Source of the DNA: Peptostreptococcus stomatis DSM 17678
GTDB taxonomy: Bacteria > Bacillota > Clostridia > Peptostreptococcales > Peptostreptococcaceae
Length of the DNA stretch: 64,000 nt
Direction of reading: 5' to 3'
NCBI RefSeq assembly: GCF_000147675.1
Contig: NZ_ADGQ01000060.1
Span: 116,586-180,585, forward strand
Positions within the stretch are counted from its first letter, which is position 1. Each line of letters starts with the position of its first letter. A program made the position numbers and the translations under genes. This document shows, piece by piece, positions 16,029 through 25,044 of this stretch. The notes below the pieces were generated by a model. The model saw nothing but the letters and a program-made list of their open reading frames with translations. It searched no databases and was not told where the DNA came from.

Positions 16029-16778
16029 ATGGAAAATAATCTGACTGATAAATATAAAATATTAAATCGTGATTTGATTAAGTATATAGCTATGTTTTTG
16101 ATGTTATTGAATCATATTTCAATAATATTTATGGAGCCAGGTACATTCTTATCAGAATTTTTCCTAGACTTGGGTTATTTCACTGCTATTACCATGTGTT
16201 ATTTTTTGGTTGAAGGATATAGGTACACGCATTCTAAAAAGAAATATGCTAGGAGGCTGTTTATATTTGCCCTAATTTCTGAGATACCGTTTTGTTTGGC
16301 CTTTACCGAGGAGGGTGTCCTAGAGTTTCATGGGCTTAATATGATATTCACCTTGCTGATTTGTTTTGGGATTTTAGTTGTGGTTGAAAGAGTAGGAAAT
16401 AAAATTTTAAGGTTTGTATGTATTTTGGGGCTTATTATACCATCCTTAATATCAGATTGGGCCTTATTAGCACCAATATTTACCCTATTGTTTGTATGGA
16501 GTTATGGGTCAAAGGTTAAAACTAAGTATGCCTTTATTATATCGATGATTTTGTTTGGAATATTAGAATTTTTAGCCCGAGTCAATATGCTTCCGGTAAA
16601 AGAAAATTTGATATTTTCCCTAGGAAGTATGTTGGGTATTGTTCTTGCTGGAATTACCATTATATATTTGTATAATGGTAAACGAATGGATAGGGGAAGG
16701 GAATTTTCTAAGTGGTTCTTTTATATTTTCTATCCAGGACATTTATTGATCTTGGGTTTGATTAGGCTTTTTATCTAA
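16029..16778 (+). CDS. TraX-family membrane protein
   Basis: The product has 249 residues and about eight membrane helices. It opens with the family pattern LNRDLIKYIAMFLMLLNHIS and includes a cytoplasmic-edge YRYTHSKKKYARRLFIFAL and a terminal FYIFYPGHLLILGLI. The TraX family (PF05857) was named for F-pilin acetylation but is widespread in Firmicutes chromosomes, where it is a predicted membrane acyltransferase of unknown substrate. No conjugation genes are nearby, so a pilin role is unlikely. Confidence 0.8.
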   Translation: MENNLTDKYKILNRDLIKYIAMFLMLLNHISIIFMEPGTFLSEFFLDLGYFTAITMCYFLVEGYRYTHSKKKYARRLFIFALISEIPFCLAFTEEGVLEFHGLNMIFTLLICFGILVVVERVGNKILRFVCILGLIIPSLISDWALLAPIFTLLFVWSYGSKVKTKYAFIISMILFGILEFLARVNMLPVKENLIFSLGSMLGIVLAGITIIYLYNGKRMDRGREFSKWFFYIFYPGHLLILGLIRLFI

Positions 16779-16999
16779 TGAAAAAACTAATTATTATAAA
16801 AACAGACAGGATGATTTAAACATTTTTATAAAAATTTCAAAAAATATTCGATTTCTTCTTTTTAAATTGCTACTTTTGTAGTATTATATATAGGGTACTT
16901 GGTATAAGTAAAAAAACTTTAGGACAGGAGAGTCTCTGGTAAAGGATTATCCATACAGCCTATAAGTAAATTTGAATTAAATTGAAAGAGGAAGATAGT

Positions 17000-18190
17000 A
17001 TGACAAGAAATGTTGGTACAGTAGCACGTGGAGTACGTTGCCCTATAATTCGTCAGGGTGACAATTTATCAGATATAGTAGTTGATTCAGTAATTGAAGC
17101 AGCTAAAACAGATGGCTTTGAGTTAGGTGATAGGGATGTAATTGGTATTACAGAGTCTATCGTTGCAAGAAGCCAAGGCAACTACGCTTCTATAGATGCA
17201 ATAGGCAAGGATGTTAAGGCTAAGTTTGGTGGAGAAACAATAGGTATAATCTTCCCAATCCTTTCTCGTAACAGATTTGCCATCTGTCTAAAGGGTATGG
17301 CAATGGGAGCTAAAAAGGTTGTATTGATGCTTTCATATCCAAGAGATGAAGTTGGTAACCAGTTATTGACAGAAGACCAGTTAGATGACAAGGGAATAGA
17401 TCCATATTCAACAGTATTGACACTTGAAAAATATAGAGAATTATTTGGTCAGAATATCCACCCATTTACAGGTGTGGATTATGTTGACTACTATAGTGAA
17501 GTAATCAGGTCAGCTGGAGCAGATGTAGAAATAGTATTTGCTAACCATGCTACTGAAATCTTAAACTACACTAAGAATGTAATAAACTGTGATATCCATA
17601 CTAGAAAGAGAACAAGCAGGATATTAAAGGCTGCAGGAGCTACAGTTTATGGTATGGACGAAATATTGACAGAATCAATAGACGGAAGTGGTTACAACAC
17701 TTTGTATGGTCTATTGGGATCAAATAAGTCGACAGAGGATAGCGTAAAGTTATTCCCTAATGAGTGTACTGACCTTGTATATGATATCCAGGACAAGCTA
17801 TTGAAGAAGACTGGTAAGCATATAGAAGTAATGGTATATGGAGATGGAGCTTTCAAGGATCCAGTAGGGCAGATTTGGGAACTTGCTGACCCAGTAGTAT
17901 CACCAGCCTATACAGCAGGCTTGGAAGGTACACCAAACGAATTGAAGTTAAAGTACCTAGCAGACAATGACTTTAATGATTTATCAGGTGAAGCTCTTAG
18001 GGAAGCTATATCTGAAAGAATAAAGTCAAAAGATGCTTCATTGGTAGGTAAGATGGAGTCTGAAGGTACTACACCAAGAAGGCTTACTGACCTAATAGGT
18101 TCATTGTGTGACCTTACAAGTGGTTCAGGTGACAAGGGTACACCGATAGTACTTGTACAGGGATACTTTGATAATTATACAAATAATTAA
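17000..18190 (+). CDS. Coenzyme F420-0:L-glutamate ligase-like protein
   Basis: The product has 396 residues with a CofE/FbiB-type F420_ligase (PF01996) fold. Visible features are the N-terminal GDNLSDIVVDSVIEAAK, the segment RDVIGITESIVARSQGNYAS and, further on, VMVYGDGAFKDPVGQIWELA. The ATG at 17000 is chosen over the TTG at 16982 because GAGGAAG lies 5 bases upstream. CofE adds gamma-linked glutamate to F420-0. No other F420 gene is in this window and most clostridia lack F420, so the enzyme may glutamylate another compound, such as a folate. Two strong features bracket it: a 220-base upstream gap and a terminator just after. Confidence 0.75.
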   Translation: MTRNVGTVARGVRCPIIRQGDNLSDIVVDSVIEAAKTDGFELGDRDVIGITESIVARSQGNYASIDAIGKDVKAKFGGETIGIIFPILSRNRFAICLKGMAMGAKKVVLMLSYPRDEVGNQLLTEDQLDDKGIDPYSTVLTLEKYRELFGQNIHPFTGVDYVDYYSEVIRSAGADVEIVFANHATEILNYTKNVINCDIHTRKRTSRILKAAGATVYGMDEILTESIDGSGYNTLYGLLGSNKSTEDSVKLFPNECTDLVYDIQDKLLKKTGKHIEVMVYGDGAFKDPVGQIWELADPVVSPAYTAGLEGTPNELKLKYLADNDFNDLSGEALREAISERIKSKDASLVGKMESEGTTPRRLTDLIGSLCDLTSGSGDKGTPIVLVQGYFDNYTNN

Positions 18191-18210
18191 TCGATAAGTT
18201 AAATATATTG

Positions 18211-18261
18211 ATAGGGGCTGGTATTTTGGGCAGATGTACAGAATACTAGCCCCTATTTTTT
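18211..18261 (+). terminator. Rho-independent terminator
   Basis: A 15-bp stem with one G-U pair (18211-18225 with 18242-18256, arm ataggggctggtatt) is followed by six T. Confidence 0.9.
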
Positions 18262-18408
18262 GCTAATTTCTTGGGAATCATTCCTAAATATATAGATTAT
18301 AAAGAAGTAGTGTGCGAAATCAAATATCAAAAATTTAACAAAATGACCTTGTTAATTTATTTGAATTGTGCTAATATTAAGTTAATTACTTTTTTAGGAG
18401 GGGATAAA

Positions 18409-19509
18409 ATGGCAAAAATATTAATTAGTCCAAGTAAGTATATTCAGGGGCCAGGCGAGCTAAAAAAGCTAGGTCAGTATGTTGAAAATCTAGGAAAAAA
18501 GGCCCTAGTCTTGATAACGGAATCGGGTTATAAGAGGGTTGGTTCAGCCATAGAGGCAGGATTCAATGATTCTCAAGCTGTCATGGATGTTTGCTATTTT
18601 AATAGAGAGTGTTCAAAGGTAGAGGTTGACAGAATCATTGACAAGTATGTGAACCAGGGAGATTGTGATATAATTGTCGGTATTGGAGGAGGCAAGTTGG
18701 CGGATACTGCCAAGGCAGTTGCCTACTATACGAAGAAACCTGTAGTAGTTTGTCCGACTATAGCGTCAACTGATGCTCCGTGTAGTGCCCTATCAGTTTT
18801 GTATACTGAAGATGGTGTATTTGACCAATACCTGTTTTTACCAAAAAATCCTGATATAGTAATGATGGATACAGAGGTTATTTCCAAGTCTCCTGTTAGG
18901 CTGACTGTAGCAGGCATAGGCGATGCCCTGGCAACGTACTTTGAAGCGAGAGCATGCAAGGCTAGTGGGGCAATATCGTGTGCAGGTGGAAAGACAACAG
19001 AGGCAGCTGTTGCTCTGGCAAAGTTGTGTCTAGATACCCTATTAGAGGAAGGTTTAAAGGCCAAGATAGCCTTGGAAGCCGGTGTATGCACAGAGGCAGT
19101 TGAAAAGGTAATTGAAGCCAACACGCTACTAAGTGGTATAGGTTTTGAGTCTGCCGGTTTGGCAGGTGCCCATGCAATCCACAATGGTTTGACTGCCATA
19201 GAAGAGTGTCATCATATGTATCACGGTGAGAAGGTAGCCTTTGGTACCCTTACTCAGTTGGTATTGGAAAATGCCCCATCTGAGGAATTAGAAGAGGTAT
19301 TTAACTTCTGTATTGATATGGGATTGCCAGTTACACTTGAAGAATTGGGTGTTAAGGAAATAGACAAGAATAAACTAATGGAAGTTGCTAGACTTGCTTG
19401 TGCAGATGGAGATACTATGCATAATATGCCGTTTGAAGTAAATGAAGATAAGGTATGCAATGCTATAATTGCTGCTGATGCCATGGGTAGGTTCTTCCTA
19501 GGTCTATAA
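18409..19509 (+). CDS. gldA: Glycerol dehydrogenase
   Basis: The product has 366 residues, the family's normal length. It oxidises glycerol to dihydroxyacetone with NAD+. The ATG at 18409 follows AGGAGGGG; the open frame extends upstream but without a ribosome site. The dinucleotide site reads GIGGGKLADTAKAVA. The zinc ligands of the iron-containing alcohol dehydrogenase family are present: Asp in GIGDALATYFEARA, His in GLAGAHAIHNGLT and His in MYHGEKVAFGTL. It is a single-gene unit between two terminators. Confidence 0.92.
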   Translation: MAKILISPSKYIQGPGELKKLGQYVENLGKKALVLITESGYKRVGSAIEAGFNDSQAVMDVCYFNRECSKVEVDRIIDKYVNQGDCDIIVGIGGGKLADTAKAVAYYTKKPVVVCPTIASTDAPCSALSVLYTEDGVFDQYLFLPKNPDIVMMDTEVISKSPVRLTVAGIGDALATYFEARACKASGAISCAGGKTTEAAVALAKLCLDTLLEEGLKAKIALEAGVCTEAVEKVIEANTLLSGIGFESAGLAGAHAIHNGLTAIEECHHMYHGEKVAFGTLTQLVLENAPSEELEEVFNFCIDMGLPVTLEELGVKEIDKNKLMEVARLACADGDTMHNMPFEVNEDKVCNAIIAADAMGRFFLGL

Positions 19510-19534
19510 GCATAAGTTGTTAAATAAGAGTTTT

Positions 19535-19573
19535 AAGTGGAATAAGACCTTTAGGTTTTGTTCCACTTTTTAA
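19535..19573 (+). terminator. Rho-independent terminator
   Basis: Arms aagtggaataagacct (19535-19550) and aggttttgttccactt (19553-19568) pair with two G-U wobbles and are followed by T residues. Confidence 0.85.
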
Positions 19574-19698
19574 AATTATGTACTATAATAGAGGTAGGGT
19601 CTATAGTCAAGATAGTGTATAAGTTATCATTTAAAAATCGTGCCTATAGGTACCCTTATATGTTTTGATTAAATCTACTAGATATGGAGGTTATTATT

Positions 19699-19887
19699 AT
19701 GAACCAAGAAAAGTATTTAAAGAAGTACAAGTGCAGACCATGTGGTTTTGTATATGATCCTGAAAAGGGGGTACCTGATTACGGTATCAAGCCAGGTGTT
19801 CCTTTTGAAGACCTTCCAGATGACTGGGTATGTCCAAAGTGTGCGGCTAGCAGGTGGATGTTTGAAGAAGTAAAGGAAGGAAAATAG
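19699..19887 (+). CDS. Rubredoxin
   Basis: The product has 62 residues. It binds one Fe through two Cys-x-x-Cys knuckles, [11 protein letters not shown] and [10 protein letters not shown], with the conserved aromatic core and the [20 protein letters not shown] stretch. The ATG at 19699 is preferred to the ATG at 19684 because the earlier one overlaps the TGGAGG ribosome site. The protein is a small cytoplasmic electron carrier, often serving oxygen or peroxide reduction in anaerobes. It is followed at 42 bases by the chromate transporter pair. Confidence 0.93.
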   Translation: MNQEKYLKKYKCRPCGFVYDPEKGVPDYGIKPGVPFEDLPDDWVCPKCAASRWMFEEVKEGK

Positions 19888-19928
19888 GACCTAGTTTGCC
19901 CTATATAATTGATATTATGGAGGGAATA

Positions 19929-20477
19929 ATGAAGTTAGTAATTGATTTATTTACAGCCTTTGCCAAGATTGGTAGTTTTACCTTTGGTGGTGGTTATGCC
20001 ATGCTACCCATGATTAAAAAGGAAGTAGTAGAAAGGCACGGTTGGGCAACTGACCAGGAAATATTAGATTATTTTGCTATCAGTCAGGTGACACCAGGTG
20101 TAATAGCAGTAAATACGGCAACTTTTGTCGGTTATAAGATAGCTGGTATAGCCGGGGCCATATCAGCAACCCTGGGGGTTATATTTCCATCGATTCTTAT
20201 AATAACTATAATAGCAGCTTTTTTGACCAATTTTGCCAGTCTGCCGGCAGTTATCCATGCCTTTAATGGTATCAGGGCATGTGTATGTGTCTTGATATTA
20301 AATGCAGTCTATAATATGGCAAAAAAGTCAGTTATTGATATACCAACAGCTATTATTTTTATTTTGGTGGCTATAGTTGCTATAATGAGTGTGGTTTCAC
20401 CTTTTATCCTGGTAATAGTAGCCGGTATTTTAGGTTTACTAATCCAGTATTTCAAGTTAAGAAAGAAGGTGGACTAG
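19929..20477 (+). CDS. Chromate transporter subunit, first half
   Basis: The product has 182 residues and corresponds to one half of ChrA (PF02417). It shows the diagnostic FAKIGSFTFGGGYAMLPMI and ISQVTPGVIAVNTATFVGYK motifs and about six membrane helices. The ATG at 19929 follows GGAGGG. It directly adjoins the second half-size gene, so the pair forms a split, two-gene chromate transporter of the short-chain type, which in other bacteria exports chromate. Substrate in this organism is unproved. Confidence 0.88.
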   Translation: MKLVIDLFTAFAKIGSFTFGGGYAMLPMIKKEVVERHGWATDQEILDYFAISQVTPGVIAVNTATFVGYKIAGIAGAISATLGVIFPSILIITIIAAFLTNFASLPAVIHAFNGIRACVCVLILNAVYNMAKKSVIDIPTAIIFILVAIVAIMSVVSPFILVIVAGILGLLIQYFKLRKKVD

Positions 20478-21038
20478 GTGCCAGGAATTTTTACTTTAGT
20501 CTACTATTTCTTTACAACGGGCCTGCTTGCCGTAGGAGGTGGCCTTGCAACTCTACCATTTTTGTATGATATAGGTAAGAAGACAGGTTGGTATACTGGA
20601 TTAGATGTTGCTAATATGGTCGCAATTGCCCAAAGTACTCCAGGTCCAACTGGTATAAATATGGCTACATATGTAGGTTTTAAACAATTTGGAGTTCTTG
20701 GTGCTATTATAGGTCCTATATCCCTGGTCCTACCTTCACTGATTATTATAGTAATAGTCTATAGAATCTTGGATAAGTTTAAGGAATCAAAGATAGTACA
20801 GGGGATTTTTTATGGTTTGAGGCCGGCTTCAAGTGGACTGATTTTGGCAGCTGCCTTTAGTGTTATCCAGATTTCCTTGTTAAATATGTCTAATAAGGGG
20901 TCTGTTTTAGGCTATTTTAGGTGGCCAGCCCTAGTTTTGGCTGGACTTATATTTTTAATACAGTACTACAAGAAAAATATCCATCCAATATTTTTAATAG
21001 TCTTGGCAGGTATTGTTGGAGTTGTATTCAAGATATGA
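20478..21038 (+). CDS. Chromate transporter subunit, second half
   Basis: The product has 186 residues. It begins with GTG at the base after the preceding stop codon, indicating coupling. The inverted-topology counterpart motifs are FFTTGLLAVGGGLATLPFLY and IAQSTPGPTGINMATYVGFK. With the upstream gene it would make the full two-domain transporter. Confidence 0.88.
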   Translation: MPGIFTLVYYFFTTGLLAVGGGLATLPFLYDIGKKTGWYTGLDVANMVAIAQSTPGPTGINMATYVGFKQFGVLGAIIGPISLVLPSLIIIVIVYRILDKFKESKIVQGIFYGLRPASSGLILAAAFSVIQISLLNMSNKGSVLGYFRWPALVLAGLIFLIQYYKKNIHPIFLIVLAGIVGVVFKI

Positions 21039-21070
21039 TATTGGAAAAGGGCTTAGGGTCTTTTGGCATA

Positions 21071-21115
21071 AAAATAGAGAAGGAAGGCTAATTTATAGTC
21101 TTCCTTCTCTATTTT
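21071..21115. terminator. Bidirectional terminator between convergent genes
   Basis: A perfect 16-bp stem (21071-21086 with 21100-21115, arm aaaatagagaaggaag) carries U-rich tails in both directions. It serves the chromate transporter pair on the plus strand and the ECF gene on the minus strand. Confidence 0.88.
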
Positions 21116-21167
21116 GTTTAATAGGTTTATTAAGGTATTCTTATGTGCTAATTAATTTGCAAACATA

Positions 21168-21770
21168 CTACCTGTCTGCATTTAAATCGTAGTCAACCAA
21201 AAGGTTGGCTTTTATCAATACTGGTCTCAAGGCTGTGTATAGTAGCATAGCTATGATAACTGTAGTTATAGCGTTGAAGAATGTTGCTCCTGCGCTGAAC
21301 TTTGCTAGTACACTTGCTACATCAGCTGGCTGACCTAATACATATATTTTGTAGAAGTATCCTACTATAGGGTCTGCAAATACATTGAATGCCATACCTA
21401 TGATTGAACCTGATAGGGCATACCTGAATACTTTTTTTGAATCATTAGTATGATTAATTCTACCGATTTTATGGGCAAAAAGACCGACGATAAGACCTAT
21501 GCATAACTTAAGAACAAAAGTCTTAGGTGCAACTAGTATATAAACCGGGTCCATTATATCTGCAATTGTCATGCCGATAGCTCCAGCAAGTCCACCATAT
21601 ACACCGCCGATTAATAGGGCAGCTAGTACTAGGAAGACATTACCAAAGTGGATTGATGTTGCATCGCCTCCTGGAACAGGTATCTTAATCTGTAAGTAAG
21701 TAAATGTTACAAAGCAAAGTGCAGCAAGTATTGCAGACTGAGTTAGCTTTGCTAGATTCTTGTTTTTCAT
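21168..21770 (-). CDS. ECF transporter S component
   Basis: The product has 200 residues with about six membrane helices. The segment KIPVPGGDATSIHFGNVFLV followed by LAALLIGGVYGGLAGAIGM and IADIMDPVY is typical of ECF-type substrate-binding S proteins (PF07155-like). S components capture a vitamin and dock onto a shared EcfA1A2T energising module, which is not in this window. The vitamin is not identifiable. Its own promoter lies at 21810-21839 and no riboswitch pattern was recognised in the leader. Confidence 0.8.
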   Translation of the reverse strand: MKNKNLAKLTQSAILAALCFVTFTYLQIKIPVPGGDATSIHFGNVFLVLAALLIGGVYGGLAGAIGMTIADIMDPVYILVAPKTFVLKLCIGLIVGLFAHKIGRINHTNDSKKVFRYALSGSIIGMAFNVFADPIVGYFYKIYVLGQPADVASVLAKFSAGATFFNAITTVIIAMLLYTALRPVLIKANLLVDYDLNADR

Positions 21771-21809
21771 AATTCCTCCTAAAAGTATTATTTTATAATT
21801 ACAAGTACA

Positions 21810-21839
21810 ATTCTATCAATTTAAGGCCGATAAAGTCAA
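21810..21839 (-). promoter_or_regulatory. Promoter of the ECF S-component gene
   Basis: Read on the minus strand: TTGACT (21839-21834), 18 bases, TAGAAT (21815-21810). A GGAGGAATT ribosome site then precedes the ATG at 21770. Confidence 0.65.
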
Positions 21840-22048
21840 CTCTTAGACATCATATGGTGAAAAAATAGACTTTAAACCCATACAATTTTAATTTTCTTTT
21901 GATAATATTTACCATGAAAAGACCTTTTGCAAATAATTTTAAAAAAATCTATAATATTTCAGTTTATTTGGTATAATATATATGAAAGATTCAGGTTAGG
22001 TAGGTTCAGGACGGATCCTATCTATAGTATATAAAGGAGAAGATAGAC

Positions 22049-22912
22049 ATGGATAGAAATGATAAGTGTTGGTGTGGTAGTGGATTAAAGTACAAGAAGT
22101 GCCACATGGATTTTGATGACAAGATAAAAGAATACGCTATGAATGGACATATAGTGCCGGATAGATTTAACATAAAAACACCTAGAGAAATTGAGGCTAT
22201 AAAGGAAAGTGCCAAAGTTAATACGGGGGTTCTTGACCACCTGGAAGGTAAGATTCTTGCAGGTATGTCCACTGAGGACATAAACAAACTGGTACATGAC
22301 TATACTGTAAGTCATGATGCCATACCAGCCCCCCTTAATTATGAGGGCTTCCCAAAGAGCTGTTGCACATCTATTAATAATGAGGTTTGCCATGGTATAC
22401 CATCAGAAGATATAATCCTAAAGGATGGGGATATAATTAATGTAGACGTGTCTACTATAAAGAATGGTTACTTCTCAGATGCATCCAGAATGTTTATGGT
22501 AGGTCAAGTAAGTGAAGAGGCTAAAAACTTGGTGGAAGTAACTAAGGAATGCCTTAATGTAGGTCTAGAACAGGTTAAGCCTTGGGGCCATATAGGTGAT
22601 ATTGGGGCAGCTATCCAGGAATATGCAGAGTCAAGGGGATATTCCGTAGTTACCATGTTTGGTGGACACGGTATAGGTAACGAATTCCATGAGGAGCCAT
22701 TTGTATCCCATGTAGGTAGGAGGGATACTGGCATGTTGATGGTGCCAGGCATGGTATTTACTATAGAGCCGATGATAAATGCCGGTAAGCCACAGGTATT
22801 TGTTGATAAAAAGAATGGTTGGACTTCATATACTAAGGATGGTAGTCTATCTGCCCAGTGGGAACACCAGGTTTTGGTTACAGAAGATGGATATGAAATA
22901 ATTTCAGCTTAA
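22049..22912 (+). CDS. map: Methionine aminopeptidase type I with N-terminal SEC-C motif
   Basis: The product has 287 residues. It removes the initiator Met from new proteins. Residues 1-25 carry a SEC-C zinc motif (CWCGSGLKYKKCH), as in the longer Firmicutes MAPs. The catalytic domain shows the two-metal site: Asp in INVDVSTIKNGYFSDASRMF, His in GHGIGNEFHEEP, Glu in FTIEPMINAG and Glu in WEHQVLVTEDG. It lies alone upstream of the infC operon, which has its own promoter. Confidence 0.93.
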   Translation: MDRNDKCWCGSGLKYKKCHMDFDDKIKEYAMNGHIVPDRFNIKTPREIEAIKESAKVNTGVLDHLEGKILAGMSTEDINKLVHDYTVSHDAIPAPLNYEGFPKSCCTSINNEVCHGIPSEDIILKDGDIINVDVSTIKNGYFSDASRMFMVGQVSEEAKNLVEVTKECLNVGLEQVKPWGHIGDIGAAIQEYAESRGYSVVTMFGGHGIGNEFHEEPFVSHVGRRDTGMLMVPGMVFTIEPMINAGKPQVFVDKKNGWTSYTKDGSLSAQWEHQVLVTEDGYEIISA

Positions 22913-22925
22913 TTCATAAAAATGA

Positions 22926-22954
22926 TTGACAAGGATGGATTTTTGTATTATACT
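22926..22954 (+). promoter_or_regulatory. Strong promoter of the infC-rpmI-rplT operon
   Basis: TTGACA (22926-22931), 17 bases, TATACT (22949-22954): near-consensus. Confidence 0.85.
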
Positions 22955-23090
22955 ATTCGAGTAGTGAAAAGAAGTAGAATCCGTTCTCACCTTACAGCGC
23001 GGCTAGTAGGGTTGTATAAGTTTAATCAGTGGTTTATTTTGCTGTTTTATTTTAGAACTTATGACGGATTTTTATATCCGTCTTTTTTTT
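22955..23090 (+). ncRNA. Ribosomal L20-type leader with attenuator
   Basis: The ~195-base leader before infC contains an intrinsic terminator, gacggat/atccgtc (23063-23069 with 23076-23082) followed by eight T. An upstream copy of atccgt (22979-22984) can pair with the terminator's left arm (23064-23069) and would form the competing antiterminator. A second pairing, ataagtt (23016-23022) with aacttat (23056-23062), ends flush with the terminator. This fits the L20 leader of Firmicutes, in which L20 binding favours termination. Identity is from position and pairings, not a covariance search. Confidence 0.8.
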
Positions 23091-23149
23091 CGTACTAGAG
23101 AGATTTCTAATGAGAAATTTTATTTTTAAGAAAGTAGAGGTGTTCTAAG

Positions 23150-23659
23150 ATTAGTAAAGAAATAGCTATCAATGAAGAAATAAGAGTTAAGGAAGTCAGG
23201 TTGATTTCTGAGACAGGAGAACAGTTAGGTATAGTAACTTCTAAGGAAGCAAAGGAGCTGGCAAGTTCAAAGAATTTGGATCTTGCTATGATATCACCTA
23301 ATGCCAAGCCTCCAGTTTGCAAGATTATGGACTACGGCAAGTACAAGTATGAGCAGGCTAGGAAGGAAAAGGAAGCAAAGAAGAAACAAAAAGTAATCAA
23401 TGTCAAGGAAGTAAGACTTAGACCAGGTATTGGTGATCACGACCTTAATACTAAGGCAAACCAGGCTGCCAAGTTCTTGCAGAAGGGTGACAAGGTCAAG
23501 GTTGAACTTAGGTTCAGAGGAAGAGAGCTTGGTCACAAGGACATAGGTAAAGAAGTAATGTTAAAGTTTATTGATTTATTAAGTGAGTTTGGAGAACCAA
23601 ATAAAGCCCCTAAGTTTGAGGGAAATAATATGGTTGCAATTATAGATCCAAAGAAATAG
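23150..23659 (+). CDS. infC: Translation initiation factor IF-3, probable AUU start
   Basis: The product has 169 residues. It binds the 30S subunit and checks start codon selection. The expected N-terminus ISKEIAINEEIRVKEVRLIS is encoded in frame from ATT at 23150, with GAGGTG 7 bases upstream. The nearest in-frame upstream stop is TAG at 23135-23137 and no ATG or GTG lies between; TTG 23201 would delete 17 conserved residues. An AUU start is the classic infC device by which IF-3 limits its own synthesis. The C-domain includes KVKVELRFRGRELGHKDIG. First gene of infC-rpmI-rplT. Confidence 0.93.
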   Translation: MSKEIAINEEIRVKEVRLISETGEQLGIVTSKEAKELASSKNLDLAMISPNAKPPVCKIMDYGKYKYEQARKEKEAKKKQKVINVKEVRLRPGIGDHDLNTKANQAAKFLQKGDKVKVELRFRGRELGHKDIGKEVMLKFIDLLSEFGEPNKAPKFEGNNMVAIIDPKK

Positions 23660-23685
23660 ATAAATATTGAGAGGAGGATTTTGTT

Positions 23686-23883
23686 ATGCCAAAGATGAAA
23701 ACACATAGAGGTGCAGCAAAGAGATTAAAGAGAACAGGAAGCGGAAAGCTAAAGAGAGCAAAGGCTTATAAGAGTCATATACTTACAAAGAAATCACCTA
23801 AGACTAAGATGAACTTGAGACAGTCAACTTTAGTAAGTGATGGTGATGCAAAGAGAATAGCACAATTATTACCATACAAGTAA
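23686..23883 (+). CDS. rpmI: 50S ribosomal protein L35
   Basis: The product has 65 residues and is highly basic, opening [20 protein letters not shown] with the family's [10 protein letters not shown] segment. GAGAGGAGG precedes the ATG. It sits between infC and rplT in the conserved order. Confidence 0.97.
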   Translation: MPKMKTHRGAAKRLKRTGSGKLKRAKAYKSHILTKKSPKTKMNLRQSTLVSDGDAKRIAQLLPYK

Positions 23884-23907
23884 GATTAGTATTTAGGAGG
23901 ATTAGAA

Positions 23908-24264
23908 ATGGCAAGAGTAAAGAAGGGTATGAATGCCCATAAGAGACATAAAAAGGTATTGAAGCTTGCAAAGGGATACCAGGGATCAAGAAGTAAGCTT
24001 TTCAAGACTTCAAATCAGTTTGTAATGAAGGCATTAAAGAATGCTTACATAGGTAGAAAGCAGAAGAAGAGAGACTTCAGAAAGCTATGGATACAGAGAA
24101 TAAATGCAGCTTGTAGAATGAACGACATGTCTTATTCTAAGTTCATGAACGGTCTAAAGAAGGCTGGAGTAGAAGTTAACAGAAAGATGCTTTCAGAATT
24201 AGCAATAGCTGATCCAGATGGATTCGCAAAGCTAGTTGCAGTTGCTAAAGAAAACCTAGCATAA
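23908..24264 (+). CDS. rplT: 50S ribosomal protein L20
   Basis: The product has 118 residues, opening [20 protein letters not shown], with the long basic N-terminal helix that reaches into 23S rRNA and the core [23 protein letters not shown] and LAIADPDGF. It is essential early in 50S assembly and is the likely ligand of the leader at 22955-23090, closing a feedback loop. A terminator follows. Confidence 0.97.
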   Translation: MARVKKGMNAHKRHKKVLKLAKGYQGSRSKLFKTSNQFVMKALKNAYIGRKQKKRDFRKLWIQRINAACRMNDMSYSKFMNGLKKAGVEVNRKMLSELAIADPDGFAKLVAVAKENLA

Positions 24265-24276
24265 TTTAGGAAATGT

Positions 24277-24306
24277 GAGACGAACCAATATGGTCGTCTC
24301 TTTTTT
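24277..24306 (+). terminator. Rho-independent terminator of the rplT operon
   Basis: Stem gagacga/tcgtctc (24277-24283 with 24294-24300) is followed by TTTTTT. Confidence 0.9.
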
Positions 24307-24390
24307 ATTGAGAGTATAGATTTTTTTCTGTAAATTTGCCTTCTATAGTAATTTTGTCAATTTAGACAACTTAAATTTATAGAGAGTATA

Positions 24391-24413
24391 TAAAAGGACC
24401 CAGTTTTGGGTCC
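24391..24413 (-). terminator. Terminator for the DUF948-like gene
   Basis: Stem ggaccca/tgggtcc (24396-24402 with 24407-24413), with a U-rich tail when read on the minus strand (aaaa at 24392-24395). Confidence 0.75.
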
Positions 24414-24433
24414 CGATTATATAGCGTTCGATT

Positions 24434-24775
24434 TTAGTCCTTTTTGAAATGATCCTTAGCCTTGACTGCTAAACCAGCAGACTTAACGATTCCCTTTTTT
24501 AGGGTCTCCTTGGCTGTACTTATATCATCACTGATATCTACTGCCACCTCACTGACCTCTTTAACATTGTCGGTAACCGTGTCTACATTTTCCAGAATAG
24601 AAGGCAATTTAGCTATTGCTAGGCCTACATTTGTAGAATTTTGAACTAGTAGAGTATCCACATTACTTATTAAACTTGAAAGTTTCCTAAAAAGGATAAT
24701 AAGGGCTACAAGGGCTACACATCCAAGTAGGGCCAGTAGAAATAAAATTGTGTCTATACTTATTGTTAAAGTCAT
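24434..24775 (-). CDS. DUF948-like membrane-anchored coiled-coil protein
   Basis: The product has 113 residues. An N-terminal membrane helix (about 7-29) is followed by an amphipathic stretch NVDTVTDNVKEVSEVAVDIS resembling methyl-accepting/DUF948 coiled coils, ending in a short basic tail KAKDHFKKD. Similar small proteins are common and often stress-related in Firmicutes. Function is unknown. It is a single-gene unit convergent with rplT. Confidence 0.6.
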   Translation of the reverse strand: MTLTISIDTILFLLALLGCVALVALIILFRKLSSLISNVDTLLVQNSTNVGLAIAKLPSILENVDTVTDNVKEVSEVAVDISDDISTAKETLKKGIVKSAGLAVKAKDHFKKD

Positions 24776-25044
24776 ATTGCACCACCAATCTAATACTATT
24801 TTTATCGTAATACATATTCATTATAATTAATTATATATTATAAGGGGAAGAAATAAAAGTCATAGACGAAAATTTCTGGCTATTTGATTAGGCAATTTTC
24901 ATTTAATCCTCTTGTAAAATAAAACGAAATTTATACAGTATTTTTTAAAAGTAAGTGAAAGTCCAGTAAAATAAAATATCTATGCAAGATTTACACCTGT
25001 TTTTAGTTCAAAATCAGGAAGTGATTCCAAAAGTTTTAGTTAAA

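Noticed and set aside
16779-16999. Possible riboswitch before the F420-ligase-like gene
   Set aside because: ggagagtctctgg recalls folate and glycine aptamer openings, but the rest of neither consensus is present.
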